Assembly (NCBI RefSeq): GCF_009806555.1
Contig: NZ_VUOK01000003.1
Location: 558,001 to 622,000 of the forward strand
Direction: 5' to 3'
DNA: 64,000 bases
DNA from: Methylobacterium sp. 2A
GTDB taxonomy: Bacteria; Pseudomonadota; Alphaproteobacteria; Rhizobiales; Beijerinckiaceae
Shown: piece after piece, positions 51,084 to 59,500 of the stretch
Position numbering within the stretch: position 1 is the first letter of the stretch
Layout: every line of letters begins with the position of its first letter
Made by a program: the position numbers and the translations under genes
The notes under the pieces: generated by a model
Seen by the model: only the letters and a program-made list of their open reading frames with translations
What the model was told of the DNA's origin: nothing
The model's database searches: none

Positions 51084-51192
51084 TCCTCCCCCTTGCGGGG
51101 AGGAGCCGGAGGTGGGGGTGGTCCAGGTGGCACCGGGACGCTCCATCCTGAACCACCCCCACCCCTGACCTCTTCCCGCAAGGGGGAGGGGA
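51084..51192. repeat. Palindromic repeat after ino1 (GGTGGGGGTGG family)
   Basis: Left arm TCCTCCCCCTTGCGGGGAGG, then AGCCGGAGGTGGGGGTGGT. The right arm, ACCACCCCCACCCCTGACCT, then CTTCCCGCAAGGGGGAGGGG, is its near reverse-complement. A ~28-bp unique centre lies between. It fills the space between ino1 and the next gene and would fold into a long hairpin if transcribed. A related copy is at 57144-57287. Confidence 0.8.
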
Positions 51193-51271
51193 TTCGCGGT
51201 TTAGTTTCCGAGGGTCGGCGGTTTGGGCATGTGCCCCCACGCGAACCGCTCCCTGCGGACCGAAAGAAACG

Positions 51272-52201
51272 ATGTCCAGCGAGATCTATCCGCTCCAACC
51301 CGGCGCCGCCGCGCCCGAGGCGTTGCGCGACCTTCTGGTCGAGATGAACGACCTCAAGCGCGTGCGCTCTGCGGGCCGCACGGGATCGATCGCCGAGCGC
51401 CTGTTCGCGCAAGCGTGGGGGCTCCTGACCGGCGGCGCCGCGCCCGACGATGTCGCCCTCGACATCACGGCAACGACTCTCGCGGCCACGCGCCTGTGCG
51501 ACCTCGACGCAGCCTTCCTGACCGCCGCCGGCCTCTCGGACGATGCGGCCTCCGCGGTGCTGATCGCGGGCTTCGACGCCGTGACCGGCGAACTCGATCC
51601 CGCGCTCAGGGCTCGCCTGCGGGCTCGGCTCGCTCCGCGTCCACCGGCCGAGCTTGGACCGTTGCCCGCCTTCGTCGCCGCCCTGGCACAGCAGCCGCGG
51701 GCCGGCGTGACCTGTCCCGGCCGTGCCCGCATCCTGCTCGAACCGCCGGAGAACCACGCCGAGCATTGCCTGATGGTGGCGGTCTACGGCGTGTGCCTCA
51801 GCCCGTTCTACCGGGCGGATCCCGGCACCGTGTTCCTGGCCGCCATGGCCCACCACGTCCACAACGCTGCCATGCCGGATGCCGGCTTCACCGGCGAGAT
51901 GCTGCTCGGCGACCATCTCGGGCCGATCATGGCCGCCACCACTGCCTGGGCGCTCGCCGAACTCGCCGAGCCGTTGCGCGGCCAGGTCGAGCGCGCCCGC
52001 GCGGTGCTGCCGGACGACGCCACCGGGGAGGGCCGCGCCTTCCACGCGGCGGACTGCATCGACCGGGTGCTCCAGATCGCCCAGCACCTGCGCGGCGCCT
52101 CGACCACGATGGGGATGGTGCTCGACGAGTGGGAGCTGGTCCATGCCGGCCCGGTGAAGGGGTTCCACGATCGCGTCCTCGCCGACATGCACATCCCTTG
52201 A
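51272..52201 (+). CDS. Divergent HD-domain-like hydrolase (putative)
   Basis: A 309-residue soluble protein. The second half has the metal-ligand pattern of HD phosphohydrolases: PENHAEHCLMVAVYGV, then AAMAHHVHNAAMPDAG, then FHAADCIDRVLQIAQHL. The usual HD doublet is replaced by HH, and a downstream His-Ala-Ala-Asp may supply the Asp. The first ~130 residues are helical and unrecognised. It lies between ino1 and a methyltransferase gene. If it is a phosphatase, the natural guess is inositol-phosphate or glycosyl-inositol-phosphate, but this is inference only. The ATG has a weak ribosome site. The next gene starts 62 nt on. Confidence 0.6.
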   Translation: MSSEIYPLQPGAAAPEALRDLLVEMNDLKRVRSAGRTGSIAERLFAQAWGLLTGGAAPDDVALDITATTLAATRLCDLDAAFLTAAGLSDDAASAVLIAGFDAVTGELDPALRARLRARLAPRPPAELGPLPAFVAALAQQPRAGVTCPGRARILLEPPENHAEHCLMVAVYGVCLSPFYRADPGTVFLAAMAHHVHNAAMPDAGFTGEMLLGDHLGPIMAATTAWALAELAEPLRGQVERARAVLPDDATGEGRAFHAADCIDRVLQIAQHLRGASTTMGMVLDEWELVHAGPVKGFHDRVLADMHIP

Positions 52202-52263
52202 TCGCAGATCCCGCCTTGATCGCCGGACCCCGCGGCCCATCTGCCCGGGCGGTCCCGAGAGCC

Positions 52264-53445
52264 ATGATCCCGTTCGAACTCCTCGCGCCGGACACCGGCA
52301 ACCCGCTGAAGGCCGACGGCCCGCATGCCCTGCGGGACGCCGAGACCGGTGCGCGCTGGCCCGTCATCGACGGGATCCCGTATCTGCGGGTGAACCGCGC
52401 GGCGCTGGTCGAGCGGGTGCTGGCTCATCTCGACGCGGGCGAATCCGACGAGGCGCTGGCCGCCCTGCTGGTCGATCAGGACGATTGGTGGAACGGCCCG
52501 CCCGCCGACCCGGCCGCGATCATCCGGCTTATCAAGGACCGGCGCACCGCGACCCTGCGCGACGCCGTTCACCGCCTCGGCTGGGGCCGCGTCGGCGATT
52601 ATTTCCTGCATCGCTGGAGCGATCCGACTTTCCTGGCCGGGCTGTCGCTGCTGGAGGCGCACTGGAACGAGCCGACGTGCGTTTTCGAGTTCGCCTGCGG
52701 CATCGGCCACTACCTGCGCGAGCTGCAGCGGCGCGGCTGCAAGGTCGCGGGGGCCGACGTGGTCTTCGCCAAGCTCTGGGTCGCGCGCCACTGGGTCGTG
52801 GCCGAGAAGGCGCAGCTCGTCTGCTTCGACGCGGGCTCGCCGCACTGGCCGATCCCGGGGGCGCCGGTCGATCTCGTCGCCTGCAACGACGCCTTCTACT
52901 TCCTCGACGACAAGGCGGCCCTTCTGGAAAACCTCCGCCAGAATGCCGGCGATGATGGCTGGCTGGCGCTCAGCCACATCCACAACCGCGATTGCCCGGG
53001 CTTCTCGACCGGGCGGGCGGTCACGGCCGAGGAGATCGCCGAGCTGTTTCCCGACGCCCTCGTGTACGACGACGCGGAACTGACCCGGGCGCTCGTCGGG
53101 GTCCGCGCGCCGGCGCCGCAGGAGCCCGCGGCCCTGCGGCGCTGCGAGGCCTTCTCGGTGGTGTGCGGGCCCGGGATGCGCCCGGCGCCGCGCGCCCTGG
53201 TCGACGGCCTGACGCTGCCGAAGCCCGGCACCGTGCTGCGGCTCAACCCCCTCTATGCACCCGAGGGTGACCGCTACGTCATCCGCTGGCCCTCCGAGCG
53301 CTACGAGGCGGAATACGCCCCCCGCGCCACCTATCCGCTGCACTCCCCCGGCCCCGAGCACCTGACCTTCGACGGAAACCCCGACGCCCCGGACACGCAG
53401 CGCGTCCGCGTGCGCGAATTCGTCGACCTGCCGGAGCGGTGGTGA
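52264..53445 (+). CDS. SAM-dependent methyltransferase with Trm112-like N-terminus
   Basis: A 393-residue protein. The first ~45 residues (PFELLAPDTGNPLKADGPHA, then RWPVIDGIPYLRV) look like a Trm112/UPF0434-type module without its Cys. The class I methyltransferase core follows, with the SAM site VFEFACGIGHYLRELQRRGC near residue 140, then VDLVACNDAFYFLDDKAALL and GWLALSHIHNRDCPG. A ~90-residue C-terminal part is unrecognised (EGDRYVIRWPSERYEAEYAP). The stop codon overlaps the ATG of the dehydrogenase gene by one base, so expression is coupled. The substrate is probably the pathway intermediate of this cluster. Confidence 0.82.
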   Translation: MIPFELLAPDTGNPLKADGPHALRDAETGARWPVIDGIPYLRVNRAALVERVLAHLDAGESDEALAALLVDQDDWWNGPPADPAAIIRLIKDRRTATLRDAVHRLGWGRVGDYFLHRWSDPTFLAGLSLLEAHWNEPTCVFEFACGIGHYLRELQRRGCKVAGADVVFAKLWVARHWVVAEKAQLVCFDAGSPHWPIPGAPVDLVACNDAFYFLDDKAALLENLRQNAGDDGWLALSHIHNRDCPGFSTGRAVTAEEIAELFPDALVYDDAELTRALVGVRAPAPQEPAALRRCEAFSVVCGPGMRPAPRALVDGLTLPKPGTVLRLNPLYAPEGDRYVIRWPSERYEAEYAPRATYPLHSPGPEHLTFDGNPDAPDTQRVRVREFVDLPERW

Positions 53446-54440
53446 TGGACGCGGTCGGCTGGGGCATCGTCGGCTACGGCTGGGTCGCCCGCGACTACAT
53501 GGAGCCCGGGATCCGCGCCGCCGGGCATCGGCTGGTTGCGGTCTGCGATCCCGATCCGACAAGCCGCGCGGCGGCGGAACAGGCGGGCGCCCGCGCGCAT
53601 GCCGGTCTCGCCGGCCTGATCGCCGAGCCGGAGGTCGAGGCGGTCTACGTGGCGACGCCGAACCACCTGCATCGCGGCGCCGTCGAGGCGCTCGCCGCCG
53701 CCGGCAAGGCGATCCTGTGCGAGAAGCCGATGGCGGCGACGCTCGGTGACGCGGAGGCCATGGTCCGCGCGGTGGAGTCGCAAAAAATCTTCTACGGGAC
53801 GGCCTTCGATCAGCGGCATCACCCGGCCCACCGGATGATCCGCGCGCAGATCGAGGCCGGGCGGCTCGGCACGGTGACGGCGGTGCGGATCGTCTACGCC
53901 TGCTGGCTCGGGCGCGACTGGTCGGAGGCGGGCCAGCCGAACTGGCGGATCGACGCCGCCCAGGCCGGCGGCGGCGCCCTGATGGATCTTGCGCCCCACG
54001 GGCTCGATCTCGTGGACTTCCTGCTCAGCGAGCCGATCGCCGATCTCGCGGCCCTGACCCAGACCAGGGCGCAGGATTACGCGGTCGATGACGGCGCCCT
54101 GCTGATCGGGCGGAGTGCGGGCGGCGCCCTGGCGAGCCTGCACGTCGCCTATAATTGCCCCGACGCGCTGCCCCGCCGCCGCCTGGAGGTGGTCGGCACG
54201 AAGGGAATGCTCGTGGCCGAGAACACGATGGGCCAGACGGCCGGAGGGGCGCTGACCTTCATCGACGGTGCCAGCGGACGCGCGGAGCCGCTGGCCTTCG
54301 ACGCCGACAGCTCGCCCTTCACCGAGCAGGTGCGGGCCTTCGGTTCGGCCCTGCGCCGTCCCGAGGAGCGGGCGGCGTACTCGGCGTCCCGCGACCTTCA
54401 CACGATGCGGCTCGTCGCCCGCGCCTACGGGCAGGGGTAG
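53445..54440 (+). CDS. Gfo/Idh/MocA-family oxidoreductase (inositol dehydrogenase-like)
   Basis: A 331-residue NAD(P)-dependent sugar or inositol dehydrogenase. The N-terminal Rossmann fold opens GWGIVGYGWVARDYMEPGIR. The family motif ILCEKPMAATLGDAEAMVRA carries the catalytic Lys, and the second conserved region (GGGALMDLAPHGLDLVDFLL) carries the His. It oxidises a ring hydroxyl on inositol or a sugar. GGAG lies 8 nt upstream of the ATG, which overlaps the methyltransferase stop. It is the last gene before a palindromic repeat and the YcaO gene. A keto-inositol product would fit the next-but-one gene, an IolE/IolI-like TIM barrel. Confidence 0.88.
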   Translation: MDAVGWGIVGYGWVARDYMEPGIRAAGHRLVAVCDPDPTSRAAAEQAGARAHAGLAGLIAEPEVEAVYVATPNHLHRGAVEALAAAGKAILCEKPMAATLGDAEAMVRAVESQKIFYGTAFDQRHHPAHRMIRAQIEAGRLGTVTAVRIVYACWLGRDWSEAGQPNWRIDAAQAGGGALMDLAPHGLDLVDFLLSEPIADLAALTQTRAQDYAVDDGALLIGRSAGGALASLHVAYNCPDALPRRRLEVVGTKGMLVAENTMGQTAGGALTFIDGASGRAEPLAFDADSSPFTEQVRAFGSALRRPEERAAYSASRDLHTMRLVARAYGQG

Positions 54441-54490
54441 CGGGCAGGATATTCGATCACGCAACCGGGTCCTGGCACCTCCCACCCACG

Positions 54491-54606
54491 CCCTCATCCT
54501 GAGGTGCCCGCGCCAGCGGGCCTCGAAGGAGGGCTCCAGGGATCGCAGTGGCCTCTGGAGCCCTCCTTCGAGGCCTCCGCGGCGCTCCGGCACCTCAGGA
54601 TGAGGG
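54491..54606. repeat. Palindromic repeat between dehydrogenase and YcaO genes
   Basis: The outer arms are CCCTCATCCTGAGGTGC and GCACCTCAGGATGAGGG-like; the inner arms are GCCTCGAAGGAGGGCTCCAG and CTGGAGCCCTCCTTCGAGGC. The element is about 116 bp, nearly fully self-complementary. It is a full-length copy of the family also seen at 58595-58704 and, reduced, at 27111-27156. It fills the whole gap between two genes of the cluster. Confidence 0.88.
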
Positions 54607-54658
54607 GGATGGATGGGAGAGGGAGCAGGCGACGGTTCGAGGCAGACGGGAACACGAC

Positions 54659-56260
54659 GTGAGCAACGCAGACGCCTTCCACGACCAGGACGACCGCGCC
54701 CGTCACGAGCGGATCAAGGCGCCGCGCCCCTACCGCTTCGGCGCCAGGCGGCCGATCGAGGGCCTGCCCGAGACCCTGCCGGATCCGGTCAGGGCCTATC
54801 TCGACATCCTGCCCGAGGGGCGCATCGTCGGCTTCCCGCTGGCGCCCCTCGACCGCACCGGCATCCCGGTCTGGTTCGTGGCCCTGTTCCTTGATGACCC
54901 GTTCTTCGTCGGCGCGATGCCGTCGGGCATCGGCTACGGCGCCACCGACGACGAGGCGCTGATCGGCGCCGTCGCGGAGATCGCCGAGAACCTGATGCCG
55001 TCCCTCGCGGTGCTGCCCCGCGCGAAGGAGCGGGCGAGCTACGCCGATCTCGCCCGCGTCTACGGCGCCCAGTCGGTCGCCGACCCGCTGACCCTGTGCC
55101 TGCCCGCCGGCTCGCCGGTCGGCCGCGACACGGTGCTCGAATGGACGCCCGCCATCCGACACGCCACCGGCGAGATCGTCCTGATGCCGCTCGACATCGC
55201 GGCGACCGACTATTTCGAGCTGTCGGAGGGCTACAAGCCCTTCACCAACCTGATCACCAACGGCCTCGGCGCCGGGCCGGACGTGCCCTTCGCCCTCGGT
55301 CACGGCGTGCTGGAGCTGCTCCAGCGGGACGGCAACGGCCTCCTCTTCCGGGCGCTCGACCAGGGCGTGATGCTCGACCTCGACGGCATCGGCCCGGAGA
55401 ACGCCGCGATGCTGGCGCGGTTGAAGGATCTCGGTATCCGGGCGCTGCCGAAATTCGCCACCGACCAGTTCGGCCTGACCAATCTCTACGTCGTCGGCTA
55501 CGATGAGGACCCGGCGCGCACGCCCGCGCCGATCGCGCTGTCGGCCTGCGGCGAGGCCTGCGATCCGGACCGGGAGCGGGCGCTGCGCAAGGCGCTGCTG
55601 GAGTTCCAGGCCGCCCGCGTCCGCAAGACCTTCGGGCACGGCCCCCTCGCCATGGCCGCCACGGTGACCCCGCCGGGCTACGTCGACGCGTTCATTCAGA
55701 AGGCGTTGCCCAGCCTCGACCTTGAGGAGAGCCGCGCCCTTCAGGCGATGCTCGAATGGATCGAGATGCCGGCCGCCGATCTGCGCGGGGTGCTGGCCGA
55801 CACCGTCTATTCCGAGCGGAGCACCAAGCGTTTTTCGGAGTTGCCCTCCACGCCGGCCGCCGATGGCCATGCGCGCGGCAAGATCGCCTGCGACCGGCTC
55901 ACAGAAGCCGGGTTCGACGTGCTCTACATCGACTGCACGCCCCCGGGCGGCGGTGTCGGCGTCGTGAAGGCGATCGTGCCGGGGCTCGAGGTCGAGACCA
56001 TGAGCTACTACCGGATCGGCGAGCGCAACACGCGAAAACTCCTCGACCGCGACCACCCGCTGATCACGTTCGGCACCGAGAGCGAGACCCTGCGTCCGGT
56101 TCGCCTCACGCCGGAGGCCCTGGAACGGTTCGGCGGCCAGCCGCTGTTCGATACCGCCCTGGCCGAGCGGATCGTCGGGCGCCACTATCCGCTCTACCGC
56201 GAGCCGGAATCGCACCACGCGCCGTTCCGCCTCGCAGAGCGAAAGGGGAGGGCGGCATGA
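54659..56260 (+). CDS. Stand-alone YcaO-domain ATPase
   Basis: A 533-residue protein with a full YcaO domain: GIGYGATDDEALIGAVAEIA near 90, TNGLGAGPDVPFALGHGVLE near 199 (with ELLQRDG), ALRKALLEFQAARVRKTFG near 311, and AIVPGLEVETMSYYRIGERN near 438. YcaO enzymes use ATP to activate an amide oxygen, giving azolines, thioamides or amidines. No E1-like or TfuA partner and no precursor-peptide gene lies nearby, so the substrate may not be a peptide. The start is a GTG at 54659 (no ATG fits); GGGA lies 7 nt before. It overlaps the TIM-barrel gene by 4 nt. It is the key oddity of the cluster. Confidence 0.88.
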   Translation: MSNADAFHDQDDRARHERIKAPRPYRFGARRPIEGLPETLPDPVRAYLDILPEGRIVGFPLAPLDRTGIPVWFVALFLDDPFFVGAMPSGIGYGATDDEALIGAVAEIAENLMPSLAVLPRAKERASYADLARVYGAQSVADPLTLCLPAGSPVGRDTVLEWTPAIRHATGEIVLMPLDIAATDYFELSEGYKPFTNLITNGLGAGPDVPFALGHGVLELLQRDGNGLLFRALDQGVMLDLDGIGPENAAMLARLKDLGIRALPKFATDQFGLTNLYVVGYDEDPARTPAPIALSACGEACDPDRERALRKALLEFQAARVRKTFGHGPLAMAATVTPPGYVDAFIQKALPSLDLEESRALQAMLEWIEMPAADLRGVLADTVYSERSTKRFSELPSTPAADGHARGKIACDRLTEAGFDVLYIDCTPPGGGVGVVKAIVPGLEVETMSYYRIGERNTRKLLDRDHPLITFGTESETLRPVRLTPEALERFGGQPLFDTALAERIVGRHYPLYREPESHHAPFRLAERKGRAA

Positions 56261-57129
56261 CGCTCCGGTTCGCCTACAACACCAATGGCGCGGCCAACCA
56301 CCGGCTCGACGACGCGCTCCACCTGATCAAGGCGGCGGGCTACGACGGCGTGGCGCTCACCCTCGACATCCACCATCTCGACCCGTTCTCCGAGACCTGG
56401 GCGACGGAAGCCGGCCGGGTGGCGAGCCTCTTGGAGAAGCTGGAACTCGCCTGCGTCATCGAGACCGGCGCCCGCTTCCTCCTCGATCCGTCCGCCAAGC
56501 ACGAGCCGACGCTGGTGACGGCCGACGCCGCGGGCCGCGCCCGGCGGGTCGGTTTCCTCAAGCGGGCGATCGAGATCGGCGCCATGCTCTCCGCCGAGGC
56601 CGTCTCGTTCTGGGCCGGCGTGCCGAAGCCGGGCGTCGACCACGGCGAGGCCCGGCGCTGGCTGGAAGAGGGGCTGCACGAGGTCGCGGCCTTCGCCGCC
56701 GAATCCGGGGTCGTGCCCTGCCTGGAGCCCGAGCCCGGCATGCTGATCGAGACGCTCGACGATTACGCCGCCCTCGCCGTGCCGGGGCTGAAACTCGCCC
56801 TCGATACCGGCCACTGCCTCGTCACCGGCGAGCGCGAGCCGGCGGCCGCCGTGCGGGAATTCGCCGACCGGATCGGCACCGTGGCGATCGAGGACATGAA
56901 GCGCGGCAGCCACATCCACCTGCCCTTCGGCGAGGGCGACATGGACGTGCCCGGGGTTCTGGAAGCCCTGGAGGAGGTCGGCTTCGGCAAGCTGATCTGC
57001 GTCGAGCTCTCCCGCGAGAGCCATCGGGCCGACGTGATGATCCCGCAGGCGCTGGACTATCTCCGCAGCTGCCGACGTCCGGGGCCGGTGCTGGCCGGCG
57101 AGCAGGAGACGCGGCGGCAATGGCAGTGA
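56257..57129 (+). CDS. Xylose-isomerase-like TIM-barrel protein (IolE/IolI-like)
   Basis: A 290-residue sugar-phosphate isomerase/epimerase-fold protein. The metal site is marked by VVPCLEPEPGMLIETLDDYA (Glu), LKLALDTGHCLVTGE (Asp, His) and KLICVELSRESHRADVMI (Glu). Another helpful stretch is RIGTVAIEDMKRGSHIHLPF and GEGDMDVPGVLEALEEVGFG. The family includes inosose dehydratase and isomerase (IolE, IolI) and AP-endonuclease-like enzymes. Its ATG lies inside the YcaO stop (ATGA), and GGGGAGG precedes it. Tight coupling with YcaO suggests they act on the same pathway. The exact reaction is unknown. Confidence 0.85.
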   Translation: MTLRFAYNTNGAANHRLDDALHLIKAAGYDGVALTLDIHHLDPFSETWATEAGRVASLLEKLELACVIETGARFLLDPSAKHEPTLVTADAAGRARRVGFLKRAIEIGAMLSAEAVSFWAGVPKPGVDHGEARRWLEEGLHEVAAFAAESGVVPCLEPEPGMLIETLDDYAALAVPGLKLALDTGHCLVTGEREPAAAVREFADRIGTVAIEDMKRGSHIHLPFGEGDMDVPGVLEALEEVGFGKLICVELSRESHRADVMIPQALDYLRSCRRPGPVLAGEQETRRQWQ

Positions 57130-57143
57130 GGAGGTGCGCGCTT

Positions 57144-57287
57144 CTCTCCTCCCCTGGCGACCCCGGGCCTGCCCGGGATCGCTCAAGCTTGCGGGGAGGA
57201 GCCGGAGGTGGGGGTGGCGCAGGAGGCCCCGCACCGCTCAATCCTGCACCACCCCCACCCCTATCCCTCCCCGCAAGGGGTAGGGGA
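57144..57287. repeat. Palindromic repeat between TIM-barrel and GT4 genes, with an internal insertion
   Basis: Same family as 51084-51192: AGCCGGAGGTGGGGGTGG on the left and CACCACCCCCACCCCTATCC on the right, with outer arms CTCTCCTCCCC and CCCGCAAGGGGTAGGGGAGG. The left arm is interrupted by about 30 bp that itself contains CCCGGGCctGCCCGGG. The unique centre differs from that of the other copy. Confidence 0.78.
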
Positions 57288-57322
57288 GGCCATTCGGCTG
57301 ACAGTTCGGACCGCAGGCGGAT

Positions 57323-58561
57323 ATGAGAATCCTCTTCCTCAGCCGCCGCTACTTCCCGGCGATATCCGGCATGAGCGTCTACGCGCAGAACCTCCTGCGC
57401 GAGCTGGTCGAGGCCGGCCACGACGTGACGATGATCTCGCAGTACCGGGGCGATGCCTTCGGCACCCGGGTCTATGGCGGCGGGCCGCCCCCGCCTGTGC
57501 CCGGCGTCAAAGTGATCGGCCTGGAACAGCTCGGCGAGCAGACCGCCGGCGATTTCGAGCGCGACATCGCCACGATGGTCGACGCCATCGCCCGGGAGCA
57601 CGCCCAGAAGCCCTTCGACATCCTGCACGCCCAGTACGGCTATCCGACCGGCTGGGCGGTGCTGCTCGCGGCCAGGAAACTCGGGGTGCCGAGCGTCGTC
57701 TCGATCCAGGGCGGCGACGGCCATTGGGTCGGCTCCTGCTGCGAGACGCACCGGGTCGCCATGTGCGAGGTTCTGGCCCACGCCAACGCGCTGCTGATCG
57801 GCGGCGCCTCCTTCGTGGACGAGGTCTGCGAGCGGCTGGGATCGGACCCCGCGCGCTTCACCATCGTGCCCGGCGCGGTCGATACCGACCGGTTCGCGCA
57901 GGGCACCCGAGACGGGTTGCCGGCGCCTCATGCCGGCCCGGTGCGGCTGTTCTATCACGGCCGGGTCGACCGCCGGAAAGGCGTGCTCGACTTCATCGAG
58001 GCCCTGGCGCTCCTGCGCGCGCAGGGCACGCCGTTTGCCGCCACCATCTCGGGGATCGGGCCCGACGTGGACCCGGCCAAGGCGCTCGCCGCGGAGCACG
58101 CCTTCTCGGAGCGCGAGATCGCCTTCACGGGCTATGCCGAGTACGGCTCCGTGCCCGACCTCTACCGCCGCGCGGACGTGTTCGTCTCGCCGACCTACGC
58201 GGAAGGGTTTTCCAACACGATCCTGGAGGCGCTGGCGGCAGGGCTCGCCACGGTCTCGTGCCACGCGGTCGGCGTCTCGGATTGCCTGCGCGACGGGGAG
58301 AACGGGCTGCTGGTCGATCCCGGCGACGTGCCGGCGCTCGCCGCCGCGCTGACCCGGATCATCACGGATGCCGATCTGCGCCGCCGCCTCGCGACGGCCG
58401 GCCTGGAGGAGTGCCGGCGGGTCTATTCGTGGCACGCGGTCGGGCGGCAGATCATGGAGATCTACGCGCGGGTGCGCCACGAGAAGCCGGCGACCGATTT
58501 CGCGGAGGATCTGCCCTACGATCCGACCTGCCGCTTCCGCGCCGAGCCGCACCTGCTCTGA
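57323..58561 (+). CDS. GT4-family glycosyltransferase (MshA-like fold)
   Basis: A 412-residue GT-B glycosyltransferase. The N-terminal half starts MRILFLSRRYFPAISGMSVY and has DILHAQYGYPTGWAVLLAAR. The C-terminal donor domain has PVRLFYHGRVDRRKGVLDFI and VFVSPTYAEGFSNTILEALA (the conserved Glu pair), then CLRDGENGLLVDPGDV. This is the family of MshA (UDP-GlcNAc to inositol-phosphate) and many others; the sequence alone does not fix donor or acceptor. It is bounded by palindromic repeats on both sides. In context, transfer of GlcNAc to an inositol compound is attractive. It contains several Cys, including a Cys-Cys pair (GSCCETH). Confidence 0.9.
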   Translation: MRILFLSRRYFPAISGMSVYAQNLLRELVEAGHDVTMISQYRGDAFGTRVYGGGPPPPVPGVKVIGLEQLGEQTAGDFERDIATMVDAIAREHAQKPFDILHAQYGYPTGWAVLLAARKLGVPSVVSIQGGDGHWVGSCCETHRVAMCEVLAHANALLIGGASFVDEVCERLGSDPARFTIVPGAVDTDRFAQGTRDGLPAPHAGPVRLFYHGRVDRRKGVLDFIEALALLRAQGTPFAATISGIGPDVDPAKALAAEHAFSEREIAFTGYAEYGSVPDLYRRADVFVSPTYAEGFSNTILEALAAGLATVSCHAVGVSDCLRDGENGLLVDPGDVPALAAALTRIITDADLRRRLATAGLEECRRVYSWHAVGRQIMEIYARVRHEKPATDFAEDLPYDPTCRFRAEPHLL

Positions 58562-58594
58562 CGGATGCGTTAGGTTCGGGAATTCCAATCCAAT

Positions 58595-58704
58595 CCCTCA
58601 TCCTGAGGAGCCCGCGCCAGCGGGCCTCGAAGGAGCCCTCCAGAAAGCGCTGCGATCCCTGGAGCCCTCCTTCGAGGCTGCTCCGCAGCACCTCAGGATG
58701 AGGG
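58595..58704. repeat. Palindromic repeat between GT4 and PIG-L genes
   Basis: CCCTCATCCTGAGGAGC with GCACCTCAGGATGAGGG as outer arms, and GGCCTCGAAGGAGCCCTCCA with CTGGAGCCCTCCTTCGAGGC as inner arms. It is about 110 bp and closely similar to 54491-54606. It again fills an inter-gene gap in the cluster. Confidence 0.88.
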
Positions 58705-58741
58705 CGAGGATCGGACCTGTCGAAGGCGATCATTCCGAACC

Positions 58742-59500
58742 ATGCCCACCGCGCTCGCCCTCTCGCCCCATCTCGACGACGCGGCCTTCTCCTGCGGCGG
58801 CCTCCTGGCGCGGCTCGCGCAGGGGGGCTGGCGGGTGGTCATGGCGACTTTGTTCACCGGAAGCGTCGCCGACCCGAAGGGGTTCGCGCTCGCCTGCCAG
58901 CTCGACAAGGGCCTGACTGCGGATATCGACTACATGGCGCTGCGCCGGGACGAGGATATCCGGGCTGCCGCCGCGCTCGGCATCGCCCCGCCCGTGCATC
59001 TGCCGTTCCGGGAGGCGCCGCACAGGGGCTACGGCTCGGCACCCGAGCTCTTCTCCGGGACGCGGGCCGATGACGGCATCGCGGGCGACCTCGCACCCGC
59101 CATCGCGGCTCTGATCGCCGCCGAGAAACCGGACCTCCTCCTCGCCCCGCAGGCGATCGGCGGCCATGTCGATCACGTCCAGGCGGTCCGGGCGCTGCGC
59201 GGCTGCGATCCAAGGCCCCCGATCCTGTGGTGGCGCGACTTCCCCTACACGGTGCGCGAGGCCGCCCCACGGGAACCGCTCGCGAGCCTGTTCGCCGAGC
59301 TTCCCGCGCGGATCGTGACCCTCGATCCGGACGCCCAGGCCCGGAAGCGCACCGCCTGCGCGGCCTATGCCAGCCAGATCGGCTTCCAGTTCGGCGGCGA
59401 GGCGGGCCTCGACGCGCGGCTCGTCCGGGAGAACGGCATCGAGCGGTTCCGCCTCTCGGGCCGGCTCGGTTTATCCATCCCCGGTCTCGATGCCGGCTGA
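58742..59500 (+). CDS. PIG-L (LmbE-like) N-acetylglucosaminyl deacetylase family protein
   Basis: A 252-residue zinc deacetylase. The motif ALALSPHLDDAAFSCGGLLA contains His-x-Asp-Asp, and the second zinc His lies in QAIGGHVDHVQAVRALRGC. These are the hallmarks of PIG-L, MshB and BshB enzymes, which remove the acetyl of GlcNAc on inositol or malate. It follows the GT4 gene in the order seen for mycothiol and bacillithiol genes, though not directly adjacent there. GAACC-ATG gives only a weak ribosome site. It overlaps the next gene by 11 nt. Confidence 0.9.
   Translation: MPTALALSPHLDDAAFSCGGLLARLAQGGWRVVMATLFTGSVADPKGFALACQLDKGLTADIDYMALRRDEDIRAAAALGIAPPVHLPFREAPHRGYGSAPELFSGTRADDGIAGDLAPAIAALIAAEKPDLLLAPQAIGGHVDHVQAVRALRGCDPRPPILWWRDFPYTVREAAPREPLASLFAELPARIVTLDPDAQARKRTACAAYASQIGFQFGGEAGLDARLVRENGIERFRLSGRLGLSIPGLDAG

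Noticed and set aside
54441..54658. RiPP precursor peptide before YcaO
   Set aside because: The gap is filled by a palindromic repeat, and no short frame with a ribosome site was found.
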